NCBI RefSeq assembly: GCF_008727795.1
Contig: NZ_CP044222.1
Span: 1,178,001-1,242,000, forward strand
Direction of reading: 5' to 3'
DNA length: 64,000 bases
Source: Nitrincola iocasae
Lineage (GTDB): Bacteria; Pseudomonadota; Gammaproteobacteria; Pseudomonadales; Balneatricaceae
The stretch's first letter is position 1, and each line of letters begins with the position of its first letter. The notes below the pieces were generated by a model. It had not been told where the DNA came from. It saw nothing but the letters and a program-made list of their open reading frames with translations, and did not search any database. Position numbers and translations under genes: made by a program. Positions 36,739-46,500 of this stretch are shown in pieces.

Positions 36739-38085
36739 TTAGTGAGTTTTAGTCCGAAGGTATACGTTTACTAAAAGCCCACCGTCTTCTTTGTTTTCTA
36801 ACATTATATCGCCATGATGAGCGCGAATAATACCGAGTGCTATTGGCAACCCTAATCCAATACCACCCGTCTCACGTGAACGCGATGCCTCCAACCGTGT
36901 AAAAGGGTCAAAAACTCTAAGAAGATCTTCCTCTGGAATACCGGGTCCTGAATCCTCAATTGCAATTTCTACGCTCTGATCATTGTGTCTGACGGTTACT
37001 GATGCACCTTGTCCGTAACGCTGCGCATTTTCGAATAAATTCCTAAACGCACGCCGCAGTGGATTTCGTCTTAAGGGAAAAATTATGGTGGTATCCGTTA
37101 GCACTTCAATTTTCGGGCCTGCTTCCGAGACTTCATCGGCCAGTTCTTTAAGAAGTTGAACTAGGTTTGTTTCCTCCATAGGTTGGTCGGTAGCAATTCC
37201 TCGCGCGTATGCGATTGTAGATTCAACCATCTCTTGCATTTCATCTAGTGTTGAAATGATCCTTTCTCGGTTTTCGTCATCATCAACTAACTCTGCTCGA
37301 AGTCTTAAAGCCGTGATGGGAGATCTTAAGTCATGACCTAACGCGGCTAACATACGCATTCTATCGCTCATCATTTTATTCAACCGCTGGTGCATGTTAG
37401 ATAGTGTTTCAGTTAAGCGTTTAACCTCATTGGGGCCATGAGTTGGCATATCAGGAATGACACCGTCAAGGTTAAACTGATCAGCTGCGTTAGCTAATTC
37501 TGTTAAAGGTTTGGTAATGCGTCTTATGCCTAGCCAAAGTGCCAACATGAGTAGAGTCAAGGATAGCAATGTTGCCCCAATAATAACGGGTGGGGTTTGT
37601 AATTTTGGGGTTTGAAAACGGGCTGCACCATTCAGCCATTGGCTCTCCTTGACAGCGATGGAGATTCTAAATTCTACAGGAGCTATGCCAGCCACACGCA
37701 TCCTGTCGTGAATCCATGCGAGTGTTGGGGGAGGGACAACTAATTGACCGTCATGTGGCGAAATGGTGATTTCGTCGATACGAATATTTTCAGATAGATT
37801 TAAAGGTGACGGATGATGCATCACTAACGGCGATGCGTCTAAACTAAATACAATTCCGTCAGAGTTAACCGCAGCAAGAATATTGTCATGACTTTCCACG
37901 GGTGAGATGTCTAAGGCATTAGCAACAGCCTTTGCGCGTTTGATTACCTCCGTCTGTTGAGCGGCACGAATGGAAGCGCCGCGTTCATCGGCAAACAAAG
38001 CAATATTGATCACTTGCCCGATAATAAAGGTGACAATGATAAGCACGGCCAGCTGCCCAAGGAGATTACTCGGAAGCAGGCGCAT
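36739..38085 (-). CDS. Island sensor histidine kinase (EnvZ/CpxA-like)
   Basis: 448 residues. Two membrane helices (about 10-30 and 166-187) flank a periplasmic domain of about 135 residues; HAMP follows, then AALGHDLRSPITALRLRAEL (phospho-His), RNLFENAQRYG (N box), EDSGPGIP, FDPFTRLE and GGIGLGLPIA. All catalytic parts are intact. Its start codon overlaps the stop of the regulator gene (38085), so they form one operon. It ends only about 55 bases from the left island boundary. The signal may be a cation, judging by the neighbouring EF-hand and metal genes (inference). Confidence 0.9.
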   Translation of the reverse strand: MRLLPSNLLGQLAVLIIVTFIIGQVINIALFADERGASIRAAQQTEVIKRAKAVANALDISPVESHDNILAAVNSDGIVFSLDASPLVMHHPSPLNLSENIRIDEITISPHDGQLVVPPPTLAWIHDRMRVAGIAPVEFRISIAVKESQWLNGAARFQTPKLQTPPVIIGATLLSLTLLMLALWLGIRRITKPLTELANAADQFNLDGVIPDMPTHGPNEVKRLTETLSNMHQRLNKMMSDRMRMLAALGHDLRSPITALRLRAELVDDDENRERIISTLDEMQEMVESTIAYARGIATDQPMEETNLVQLLKELADEVSEAGPKIEVLTDTTIIFPLRRNPLRRAFRNLFENAQRYGQGASVTVRHNDQSVEIAIEDSGPGIPEEDLLRVFDPFTRLEASRSRETGGIGLGLPIALGIIRAHHGDIMLENKEDGGLLVNVYLRTKTH

Positions 38086-38819
38086 TAATGGATCTCTCTA
38101 ACGTGTGAAACAAAACTATAACCGCCGGCTCTGACTGTAACGATGATTTGAGGGTGAGAAGGGTCTATCTCAATTTTGCGACGTAGCCTACTTACCTGAT
38201 TATCGATGGTGCGATCAAAGACTTCTGCAGCGCGTCCACTGGTAATAGTCAGTAGTTGATCACGGGACAGAACAAAACGTGGTCTTTCTAAAAAGGCAGA
38301 CAACAGGTTGAATTCGGCGGTAGTCAATGTGTTTTCTCGACCGTCTTCATGACTCAATTCACGGGTATCCTTGTTCAAGGTCCAGCCTGAAAAGAACAGT
38401 GTTGAGCCAATGCTAGTATTTGTTTGTGCATCCTGTCGCTCAGCTCGTCTCAGAATGGCTTTAATCCTTGCCAATAACTCACGTGGATTAAAGGGTTTGA
38501 TGAGATAATCGTCAGCCCCGACCTCTAACCCCACAATTTTATCAGTATCCTCATCAAGCGCACTGAGCATCAAAATTGGAGGGCTATTTGACGATGATAA
38601 TCGGCGAGCGGCAGAAAGCCCATCTTCACCGGGCATCATGACATCCAATATGATCAGATCACATTGATGGTGCTGTAAAAATAGATCCATTTCCACGGTG
38701 TCCTTGACGGCTGTTACATCTAAGCCGTTTTTCTCAAGGTACCGTGAGATGGCATCCCTTATTTCTCGATGGTCATCAACGATAAGAATATGTGCTATGG
38801 GTTGGGTCTGTTCATTCAT
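38085..38819 (-). CDS. Island OmpR-family response regulator
   Basis: 244 residues. Receiver domain with DD at 16-17, phospho-acceptor Asp in LIILDVMMPGEDG and KPF switch Lys, followed by a winged-helix DNA-binding domain (LTTAEFNLLSAFLERP ... VDRTIDNQVSRLRRKIE-like). Partner of the overlapping kinase gene. It is divergent from the EF-hand gene, and a pair of direct repeats in the shared promoter region could be its binding site. Confidence 0.93.
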   Translation of the reverse strand: MNEQTQPIAHILIVDDHREIRDAISRYLEKNGLDVTAVKDTVEMDLFLQHHQCDLIILDVMMPGEDGLSAARRLSSSNSPPILMLSALDEDTDKIVGLEVGADDYLIKPFNPRELLARIKAILRRAERQDAQTNTSIGSTLFFSGWTLNKDTRELSHEDGRENTLTTAEFNLLSAFLERPRFVLSRDQLLTITSGRAAEVFDRTIDNQVSRLRRKIEIDPSHPQIIVTVRAGGYSFVSHVREIH

Positions 38820-38889
38820 AAGTTATGAATACATTAATTTAACACGTAATGAAATGATTTTAGACAGTTTTAGATCTATTCATGGTGTT

Positions 38890-38910
38890 GATACAAACTG
38901 ATACAAAACT
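38890..38910. promoter_or_regulatory. Direct repeat, candidate OmpR-family binding site
   Basis: GATACAAACT (38890-38899) is followed immediately by GATACAAAACT (38900-38910). Tandem half-sites at 10-11-base spacing are the usual recognition pattern of OmpR-type regulators, and the site lies between the regulator gene and the EF-hand gene. TTGACA follows at 38919. Confidence 0.45.
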
Positions 38911-38987
38911 CAGTGTATTTGACAAACTGTTGTGACAATACGCATCCATTATGTGCTCATCAAAACACGAACAAAAGAGGTGACACA

Positions 38988-39494
38988 ATGAAACGTTCAA
39001 CAGTATTGAGTATTAGTGCAGCGACAATCCTTGTGATGAGTGCATTAACGTTACCAGTCATTGCTTCTGGCTGGGGTCCCCAACATATGGCAAAGATGAT
39101 GCATGGGTCTGATGATAGTTGTTTGCAGGATAATCAAGGTCATTTTATGCGTATGAATCGTGGCAATCATGGCCCGATGGGTATGAGAGCCATGAATCAG
39201 CTATCGGATAACCCTATCTATCAATCCTTTGATGCCGACGAAAATGGTGAGGTGTCAGCAGCTGAGCTGGAAGCAGGCTTGGTTTCACTGCATGATAAAT
39301 TTGACGCCGATAATAGCAATAGCTTATCCGCAGATGAATTTAGTGCGTTGTTTTCAGAGATGACAGCACATATCTCTGAACGACCTTTTGCAATGTTAGA
39401 TGCTGACGGTGATGGTCTGATTAGTATGGACGAAATGACCTTTCCGGCACAAATGAAAACTCGTATGCAAAGATGGCATGAGTCTGATAAATAA
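38988..39494 (+). CDS. Exported EF-hand calcium-binding protein
   Basis: 168 residues from ATG 38988 (GAGGTGA upstream); an in-frame upstream start is unlikely because the signal peptide begins here. After the signal peptide (to about VIASG), a Met/His-rich stretch (HMAKMMHGSDDS, HFMRMNRGNHGPMG) could bind copper or another metal. Three EF-hand loops follow: DADENGEVSAAE, DADNSNSLSADE and DADGDGLISMDE. Probably a periplasmic calcium or metal sensor or buffer, controlled by the divergent two-component system. Similar EF-hand/two-component/cytochrome b561 groupings are known, but their function is not well settled. Confidence 0.88.
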   Translation: MKRSTVLSISAATILVMSALTLPVIASGWGPQHMAKMMHGSDDSCLQDNQGHFMRMNRGNHGPMGMRAMNQLSDNPIYQSFDADENGEVSAAELEAGLVSLHDKFDADNSNSLSADEFSALFSEMTAHISERPFAMLDADGDGLISMDEMTFPAQMKTRMQRWHESDK

Positions 39495-39514
39495 ATTAAT
39501 GACAAGATTGATGT

Positions 39515-39549
39515 GAATGACCCGTTTCGATAGGGCTAACGAGTCATTC
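39515..39549. terminator. Hairpin between EF-hand and cytochrome b561 genes
   Basis: GAATGACCCGTT and AACGAGTCATTC form an 11-12-bp stem with one mismatch and a 10-base loop. The following sequence is TAAAT, not a T-run, so it may attenuate or process the transcript and not fully end it. Confidence 0.4.
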
Positions 39550-39570
39550 TAAATAATAGGAGTTTTATCG

Positions 39571-40074
39571 ATGACTTCCATAAAGCAGCGTCCAGAGGGT
39601 TACTCTAGAGTGCAAATAACACTTCATTGGATTATTGCATTACTGATTGCTGGACAATACCTGTTCAAAAATTCCATTGCGACTGCATGGGATACCATTC
39701 GTGCAGGTAATAACTTTGCCTTTGATCCCCTTGTGATGGCTCATGTCGCCGGAGGGAGCTTAATTCTGCTTCTGGTTATCTGGAGAGTGATTGTGCGGGT
39801 GAAACGTGGCGTACCTGCTACACCTGAGAATGAACCTGCCATATTAAAAGCCATCAGTCATATTGTTCACTGGGCTTTCTATGTCATGCTTATCATGATG
39901 TCGTTTTCAGGCTTAGCAGCTTGGTTTGGTGATGTAGTGTTTGCGGCGCAGGTTCACAATATTCTCAAGGTTGTTCTATTAGCATTGATTGCAATGCATG
40001 TTCTGGCGGTTCCTTTTCATCATGTTGTGTTGAAAAATCCAATTATGAAACGAATGGTCAAGTCACATCATTAA
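39571..40074 (+). CDS. Cytochrome b561-type membrane protein
   Basis: 167 residues with four membrane helices. His residues suited to two haem b ligations lie in helices: TLHWIIALLI, VMAHVAGGSL, ISHIVHWAFYV and IAMHVLAVPFHHV. This is the CybB/YceJ type, which moves electrons between quinol and periplasmic acceptors. It is 76 bases after the EF-hand gene in the same direction and likely cotranscribed. Confidence 0.88.
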   Translation: MTSIKQRPEGYSRVQITLHWIIALLIAGQYLFKNSIATAWDTIRAGNNFAFDPLVMAHVAGGSLILLLVIWRVIVRVKRGVPATPENEPAILKAISHIVHWAFYVMLIMMSFSGLAAWFGDVVFAAQVHNILKVVLLALIAMHVLAVPFHHVVLKNPIMKRMVKSHH

Positions 40075-40099
40075 GCAAAAAATAATATCCTCAGTTGCT

Positions 40100-41407
40100 T
40101 TACCGAGGCCATTTTTCATGCAAATCGTCAATCACGAACGGATGAGAATGTAAGCGCTTGGAATGAGCAATATGGGGATGATGTTCTGGAAGGTTAGCGT
40201 GGTAATGCTCAACAACCTCTGGATCTTCAGCGGGCCAGAGTTTGAGCGCTAATAAGTAGGCCAATAATGCCACCATGCCAAATACAATAAAGGTAAGACT
40301 AATGCCCAGTTTAACCCCTAACCAGCCTGCGAGTGGATAAGCAAACAGCCAGCAGGCATGAGACAACGAAAATTGTGCTGCAAATAGATCAGGCCGATCC
40401 TCTTCATGGGACGAACGTGTCAACAAGCGCCCCGAAGGGGTCTGTATCCATGCATAGCCTGCACCAAGTAAAAACCAAATCGTCCAGAGTTCAATGATAT
40501 GGCTGATACGTGATGCGCTAAACAGACAGAGTATTAACAATAGCGTTGCCCCCAGCATCAGAGTGCGATCCTGCATACGCTTTAGCAAACGAGGCATGGT
40601 CAATGCTGCACACATCGACCCTCCTCCAAAAAAGGTAAACGCGAGCGCGGTATCTTGAGCGGAAAGCCCGAACGTTGATTGTACAATCACCACGCTGTTG
40701 ACGATCACCATGGCACCAGCACAGGTCACGGCAACATTCATGGCTAACAAGCCTCGTAATCGTGGAGTGGCTAAATAAAAGCGTATTCCTCGGGTTGTTT
40801 TTTGATAAATTCCTGAACGATTTTTATTTGCCGCCTTCATGGTGGGAAAGGTGACACTCAGTATTAGCAATGCTGAGGCGAAAAATCCTATCACCGTGCC
40901 AGTAAAAAGCCCCTGCCACGCCATTAAGGTCAGCATAAGTGCGGCTAAAGCTGGACTGATCAGATTCTCCAGATCATAGGCAAGTCTTGAAAGGGAAAGG
41001 GCTTGAGTATATTGCTCTTCATTTTTCAAAATATCAGGAATGGTGGCTTGAAACATTGGAGTGAAGCAGGCAGACGCTGACTGTAAAATAAATATTAGGA
41101 CGTAAACATGCCAAGCCTCTGAGACAAATGGCAGGAAAACGGCCACACTTGCCCTAATGAGATCCAGTGTAACGAGTAGCTTTTTTCTGGATAGCGCACG
41201 AAACAGAGCTGAAGCCAAGGGAGCAATAAAAACATAGGCGAGCATTTTGATCGTCAGTGCTGTTCCAATGACCATTCCCGCATGGCTATCAGCCAAATCA
41301 TAGGCAAGCAAACTTAGCGCAACCGTTGCCAAGCCCGTGCCTAGTAAGGCGACAATTTGGGCTAAAAATAATTGTCGATAAGAGTGATTAGCTAAAACAG
41401 TAAACAT
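40100..41407 (-). CDS. MFS transporter with His-rich C-terminal tail
   Basis: 435 residues, about 12 membrane helices (LAQIVALLGTGLATVALSLLAYDLAD first; inter-helix RALSRKKLL). The cytoplasmic tail is unusually rich in His (HYHANLPEHHPHIAHSKRLHSHPF), which suggests metal binding. An efflux role for a metal or its chelate is inferred from the tail and from the neighbouring metal genes; the family itself is broad. Divergent from the His-rich exported protein gene, with an operator-like palindrome between them. Confidence 0.82.
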   Translation of the reverse strand: MFTVLANHSYRQLFLAQIVALLGTGLATVALSLLAYDLADSHAGMVIGTALTIKMLAYVFIAPLASALFRALSRKKLLVTLDLIRASVAVFLPFVSEAWHVYVLIFILQSASACFTPMFQATIPDILKNEEQYTQALSLSRLAYDLENLISPALAALMLTLMAWQGLFTGTVIGFFASALLILSVTFPTMKAANKNRSGIYQKTTRGIRFYLATPRLRGLLAMNVAVTCAGAMVIVNSVVIVQSTFGLSAQDTALAFTFFGGGSMCAALTMPRLLKRMQDRTLMLGATLLLILCLFSASRISHIIELWTIWFLLGAGYAWIQTPSGRLLTRSSHEEDRPDLFAAQFSLSHACWLFAYPLAGWLGVKLGISLTFIVFGMVALLAYLLALKLWPAEDPEVVEHYHANLPEHHPHIAHSKRLHSHPFVIDDLHEKWPR

Positions 41408-41455
41408 AGCAACACATATTCACGATGACCTTTGTGTATCCTCAATGGGAATGAT

Positions 41456-41470
41456 ATAGTGTAACACTAT
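41456..41470. promoter_or_regulatory. Palindromic operator candidate in the MFS / His-rich gene intergenic region
   Basis: ATAGTGT-A-ACACTAT is a perfect 7+1+7 palindrome, followed at 41475 by CTAGTGCTAG, a second short palindrome. The position between two divergent metal-associated genes suggests a metal-responsive repressor site, but no regulator gene of that type is visible in the island. Confidence 0.4.
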
Positions 41471-41534
41471 TAAGCTAGTGCTAGGGTTATTACATTAGCA
41501 GAATCACGAGAAACACTGGATTTTTGAATTTACA

Positions 41535-41873
41535 ATGAATAGCTCTAGGCGAACATTATCATACTTGCTGATCATCCTGCTGATCTTGCCGGGGCTAGTT
41601 ATTTCATTTCCGGGAGTTGCGAACTCAATGGGATTTGCAGATCACTCCTTTACGCTTGATTTGCAGGATCACTCAGGCCATCACGACCATCATCATAGTG
41701 ACTCTGATGCTCAACATGATCCCACGAGTCATTCACATGAAACACCGGACAGGCAAGATGTCGTCTCATTGCGTCCGTCGCAAATTCAGTCACCAAACAC
41801 TAAAGACTTGGGTAAAATTCAACCGATACGAACCCCTTGGCTGCTGGAACGACCTCCAAAAAACTCTGTTTAG
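41535..41873 (+). CDS. Small exported His/Asp-rich protein
   Basis: 112 residues. An N-terminal hydrophobic signal (YLLIILLILPGLVISFPG) precedes a His-rich segment (DHSGHHDHHHSDSDAQHD and HSHE) that probably binds Zn, Ni, Co or Cu in the periplasm; the C-terminal half is Pro/Gln-rich without a known fold. Similar small His-rich proteins accompany heavy-metal efflux operons. It is 9 bases before the HupE/UreJ-like gene. Specific metal unknown. Confidence 0.7.
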   Translation: MNSSRRTLSYLLIILLILPGLVISFPGVANSMGFADHSFTLDLQDHSGHHDHHHSDSDAQHDPTSHSHETPDRQDVVSLRPSQIQSPNTKDLGKIQPIRTPWLLERPPKNSV

Positions 41874-41882
41874 TTATTTTTA

Positions 41883-42650
41883 ATGCAATTTAACCAGAGT
41901 TTATTGGGGTATTTCATGTTCATATCTACTGCTGGCTCAGCCAGCATGTCGAACAGGGTGAAAAGACGCCTGTTTTTGTTCGTGTCTGTTATTGGCTTGT
42001 TATTAATGGGGATAAGCCAAGAGGTCTTTGCGCATGCAGTCGCGCAAGGTGATAAGGGATATATTCAAGAGATAAGCGGTGTTCACTTGGTATCGTTTAT
42101 CTATCTTGGCGCCAAACATATGGTCACGGGATATGACCATATATTGTTCCTTCTAGGGGTCATATTTTTCCTGTATCGCATGCAGCATATTGCCATCTAT
42201 GTCAGTGTGTTTGCATTTGGTCATTCGACAACCATGCTACTTGGCGTTTATTTCAATATTGGCATCAATAGTTACATTATCGATGCCATCATCGGACTTT
42301 CGGTAGTCTATAAGGCTCTGGATAATTTAGGAGCCTATCAACGCTGGTTTGGTTGGCAGCCAAATACCCTCATGGCGACACTGATTTTTGGTTTTTGTCA
42401 TGGCTTTGGCTTGTCGAGCAAGATCATTGAATACGATATCTCTCCAGATGGACTATTACCGAATCTACTGGCATTCAATGTCGGTGTTGAGATAGGCCAA
42501 CTTTTAGCATTAAGCGCTATTCTGATCGTGATGGGTTTTTGGCGACGGACGGGCAGTTTTCTGCGTCATGCCTACACTGCTAACGTTGTCATGATGTGTG
42601 CAGGCTTTGTTCTGATTGGCTATCAGCTCACGGGCTTTTTTGTTGCCTAA
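41883..42650 (+). CDS. HupE/UreJ-family membrane protein
   Basis: 255 residues, about 7 membrane helices. The family motif is present as KHMVTGYDHILFLLGVIFF, with further helix His residues in FAFGHSTTM and FGFCHGFGLSS. HupE/UreJ proteins take up nickel or cobalt; this longer subfamily is often found beside metal-resistance genes. ATG 41883 gives the full frame, but ATG 41916, preceded by GGGGT, would place the signal-anchor closer to the N-terminus and is equally possible. Confidence 0.85.
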   Translation: MQFNQSLLGYFMFISTAGSASMSNRVKRRLFLFVSVIGLLLMGISQEVFAHAVAQGDKGYIQEISGVHLVSFIYLGAKHMVTGYDHILFLLGVIFFLYRMQHIAIYVSVFAFGHSTTMLLGVYFNIGINSYIIDAIIGLSVVYKALDNLGAYQRWFGWQPNTLMATLIFGFCHGFGLSSKIIEYDISPDGLLPNLLAFNVGVEIGQLLALSAILIVMGFWRRTGSFLRHAYTANVVMMCAGFVLIGYQLTGFFVA

Positions 42651-42677
42651 ACTCGATTAATTTTAAGGTATTAAGTT

Positions 42678-43400
42678 ATGTATAACACCGATATTCCATC
42701 ACGTGCAGAGCTGCCAACCACTCAGCAGCTAATCCGTTCTACCTTCATTGCTCTGATTACCGCATTAGTTATTCTAGTTACGGTGATATTGCCCTCTGAA
42801 TATGCGGTTGATCCAACAGGCGTAGGTCGCTGGCTTGGTTTGACAGAAATGGGGGAAATTAAACAGCAACTAGCTGCCGAAGCTGAAGCCGATGCTCTTT
42901 ATCTTGCACAAGAAAACACTGGCAAAACCACGAGTTTTGACGTTGCTGATGCTCATGCCGAGTTAAATGTAGTTGAAGAGGTAGCAGTTGAAGAGATAGT
43001 TGCTGAACCTATAGTAACGCCCTCAGTAATGGAATATTCCGCAGAAAACGTTCAGTCAGAAGTGATCTTTGAAGAAGAAGCATTGGTCTGGCGTGATACG
43101 GTTGAAATTATCCTGACACCGGGACAAGGCACCGAGATCAAATTAGTGATGGCTGAAGGAAGTACAGCTCGTTTCTCATGGGAAGGCGTTGAAGGGCCGC
43201 TTAACTATGACACTCATGGTGATGGCGGTGGTCGTTCCATCAGCTACGAAAAAGGTCGAGGTGTTCAACAGGATGAAGGTGAATTGACTGCGGCATTTAC
43301 TGGAAATCACGGCTGGTTCTTCCGTAATCGCACATCGGAAAATGTTACACTGATTCTGAGAACAGCAGGTGATTACGAGGAAGTAAAGAGAGTTCTATAA
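42678..43400 (+). CDS. Single-pass 'transmembrane anchor' protein of metal cassette
   Basis: 240 residues. One membrane helix near the N-terminus (STFIALITALVILVTVIL), then an acidic, Glu/Val-rich linker and a C-terminal periplasmic beta-rich domain with WEGVEGPLNYDTHGDGGG and FTGNHGWFFRNRT. Proteins of this kind regularly follow HupE/UreJ-like genes in heavy-metal loci and are annotated as transmembrane anchor proteins; the function is unknown. It is the last island gene before the foreign hrpA segment, followed by a hairpin at 43409-43435. Confidence 0.72.
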   Translation: MYNTDIPSRAELPTTQQLIRSTFIALITALVILVTVILPSEYAVDPTGVGRWLGLTEMGEIKQQLAAEAEADALYLAQENTGKTTSFDVADAHAELNVVEEVAVEEIVAEPIVTPSVMEYSAENVQSEVIFEEEALVWRDTVEIILTPGQGTEIKLVMAEGSTARFSWEGVEGPLNYDTHGDGGGRSISYEKGRGVQQDEGELTAAFTGNHGWFFRNRTSENVTLILRTAGDYEEVKRVL

Positions 43401-43408
43401 GTCTCAAC

Positions 43409-43435
43409 GCTGGTAGGCCAAAGTGGCTTACCAGC
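43409..43435 (+). terminator. Hairpin after the metal cassette
   Basis: GCTGGTAGGCC and GGCTTACCAGC form an imperfect stem of about 10 bp around AAAGT. It lacks a T-run but sits at the operon end. A second small hairpin GCATTT-TCTG-AAATGC follows at 43447-43462, just before the imported hrpA upstream region. Confidence 0.5.
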
Positions 43436-43518
43436 TAATGACGAAAGCATTTTCTGAAATGCTAGTGTCTATATCGCAAGCCAAGTCACCTTTGGGGTAG
43501 AATTGAGTGCCTGTTTTG

Positions 43519-46500
43519 ATGCGTAACTGGAGTGCCCCCACTTTGACATCCCTGATTACATACCCAGATCTTCCCGTATCCGCAAGGCGTGAAGAAATTC
43601 TTGCAGCGATTCGTGATAATCAGGTGGTCGTGATTGCAGGAGAGACAGGCTCAGGTAAAACCACCCAAATCCCCAAAATGTGTTTAGAGCTGGGTTTAGG
43701 GTGTGCTGGATTGATTGGTCACACACAGCCACGACGCTTAGCTGCCAGAGCTGTCGCCTCGCGTATTGCTGAAGAGTTAGATACAAGTTTAGGCGATAGA
43801 GTAGGTTTTCAGGTTCGTTTTCACGATCAAGTGAGTGAAAATACACAGATCAAGGTAATGACAGACGGTATCCTTCTAGCTGAAACTCAGAATGACCGTT
43901 TTATGTCAAAGTATGAAGTTATCATCATTGATGAAGCACATGAACGCAGCCTCAATATCGACTTTCTATTAGGCTATATAAAGAACCTGCTTCCCAAGCG
44001 CCCAGACCTTAAGTTGATCATCACCTCAGCAACGATTGACGTAGATCGTTTCTCCAAGCATTTCGATAATGCGCCCATCATTGAAGTGTCAGGCAGAACC
44101 TTTCCGGTTGAAATCTTGTATCAGCCACTTCATGACCTTGAACAAGAAGACGACAAGGAAATGGATCTTCAGCAGGGCATCCTGCAAGCGACTGAGCAAC
44201 TGCTAGAGCATGGCAGGCAGCGAATAGATGGCGGTCCTTCCGACATTCTCATTTTTTTACCGGGTGAGCGCGAGATTCGAGAGACTGCGGACACATTGCG
44301 TAAGGCTGATTTGCGAAATATTGAGATACTTCCACTCTATGGAAGGCTGTCTTTAGCAGAGCAAAACAGAGTATTTTCTGGTCAAAATGGAACCGGTCAG
44401 AAAATAATCCTGAGTTCGAACGTGGCAGAAACCTCGCTGACAGTACCTGGCATTCGTTATGTTATCGATCCGGGGCTGGCGCGTATTTCCCGCTACAGCT
44501 ACCGCTCCAAAGTACAGCGCCTGCCGATTGAACCCGTGTCTCAGGCCAGTGCCAATCAACGTGCCGGACGTTGTGGACGGGTGGCCGCCGGTACCTGTAT
44601 TCGCCTCTATGCTGAGGAAGATTTTACTAACCGTCCGGCCTTTACTGATGCTGAAATTCGCCGTACCAATCTGGCCGCCGTCATTCTAAGTATGCTGCAA
44701 CTTAAACTGGGCGATATAGGCCGGTTTCCGTTTGTCGATCCACCGGATAGCCGTTTTATTAATGATGGATTTAAGTTGCTGGAAGAGCTGGGCGCCGTTA
44801 CCAAACAGCGTCAGCTCACCGCGGTTGGGCGAGACCTGGCCCGGTTGCCGGTCGATCCGCGTATCGGACGCATGCTGGTGGAGGCTAATCGATTAGGAGC
44901 ACTAACCGAGGTGTTGGTGATGGCCAGCGCCCTGAGTGTGCAGGACCCGCGTGAGCGACCGATGGAAAAACGGCAGGCGGCGGATGAGAAGCATAAAGCC
45001 TATGCTGATGATGACTCGGATTTCGTTAGCCTGCTGAACCTCTGGAATCTTTATGAAGAACAGCGTCAGGCGTTAAGTCAGGGTCAGTTGCGCAAATGGT
45101 GTCAGAAGCATTTTATCTCCTGGGTGCGAATGCGCGAATGGCGTGATCTGCATCGCCAGTTACATCTGAGCTGTCGTGAGCTGAAGATGGTCGAAAACCG
45201 TGAAGCCGCCGATTATGCCGCCATCCATAAATCACTGCTGGCCGGGCTGTTGAGTCAGATTGGCTTGAAGCAGGAGAAGGGCGAGTATTTAGGCGCGCGT
45301 AATCGCCGCTTCTTTATCTTTCCCGGGTCCGGGCTGTTCAAAAAAAATCCCAAATGGATTATGGCTGCTGAGATGCTGGAAACCAGCAAACTCTTTGCCC
45401 ATCAGGTGGCTAAAATCGAACCGGAATGGATCGAAGCCCCGGCCGCACACCTGATCAAAAAAACCTGGATGGAACCGCATTGGGAGAAAAAACGCGCTCA
45501 GGTGGTGGCGACTGAGCAGGTTAGCCTGTATGGCTTGATTATCGTACCCAAGCGCAAGGTGCATTATGGCGCCATAGATCCCAAACTTAGTCACGAGCTG
45601 TTTATCCGCAGTGCCCTGGTTGAGGGTGAGTATGAAACTCAGGCGCCTTTCTTTCAGCATAACCGCGCCTTGCTCGCCAGTGTCGAAACCCTGGAAGCTA
45701 AATCCAGACGGCGCGATCTGTTGGTGGATGAAGATACCCTGGCTGATTTTTACCTGCAGCGCTTTGCAGAACTCAACGGTGCTGGCATCGTCAATGGCAA
45801 AGGCTTTGAGCACTGGCGTAAACAGGTTGAGAAAGATAATGCCCAGGCGTTGTTTATGCAGCAAGACGATATCCTGCAACGCTCCGCCGCGCATGTCACC
45901 CAAGCCGATTATCCGGATCAGTTGCTGCATGAGGGGCTGAAATTACCCTTAAGCTACCATTTTGAGCCGGGTGCCGAGGATGATGGCGTCACTTTGGAAT
46001 TGCCCTTGCCGCTGCTCAAGTCCTTGCCGCTGGCGCGCCTGGAATGGCTGGTGCCGGGTATGCTGGCGGATAAATGCACCGCCATACTGCGTGGGCTGCC
46101 CAAGGCGATACGTAAAAACTATGTGCCTGTGCCTAACTATGTCGAAGCCTTTTGTGAAGCCGTGAGCTTTGCCGAGGGTGATCTCTACGAAGCACTGGCG
46201 CAACGTTTACTGCGTATGACCGGCATGCGGGTCGAAGCCGATCTGTTTCGCAGTGTGTCACTGGAAGATCACTATCGCATGAATCTGCGTTTACTGGGTG
46301 ATAAAGGGCAGGTGCTGGCCAGCGGGCGCGACTGGGATAGCCTGAACCGGCGTTTCTCCAAGCAAGCTGAACAAGCGCTGCAGCAGGCGTCACCTAGTCA
46401 GAGCTGGGGACGAAAAGGATTAACCCAGTGGGATTTCCAGGAGCTGCCAGAGTGCGTCAAGCTGCGTCAGGCCGGTGGTATTCAGGTCGAGGCTTATCCT

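Larger units (their letters stand above)
36684..44424. mobile_element. Genomic island inserted in hrpA, supplying a new hrpA 5' end
   Basis: Left boundary: resident hrpA is interrupted at motif V at about 36683. Right boundary: within the second hrpA copy at about 44424-44470, where sequence switches from a diverged, AT-richer version to the resident style. Between them are a two-component system, an EF-hand protein, cytochrome b561, an MFS transporter and a metal-linked cassette, all with lower GC than the flanks. The last ~950 bases are a foreign hrpA upstream region plus 5' third that rejoins the resident 3' part in frame. I see no integrase or transposase and no long direct repeat at the junctions, so the mechanism (site-specific element without its enzyme, or homologous recombination) is open. 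Confidence 0.85.

Noticed and set aside
45289..45930. 213-codon minus-strand frame within hrpA
   Set aside because: Antisense shadow of a well-conserved helicase gene with no own start context.
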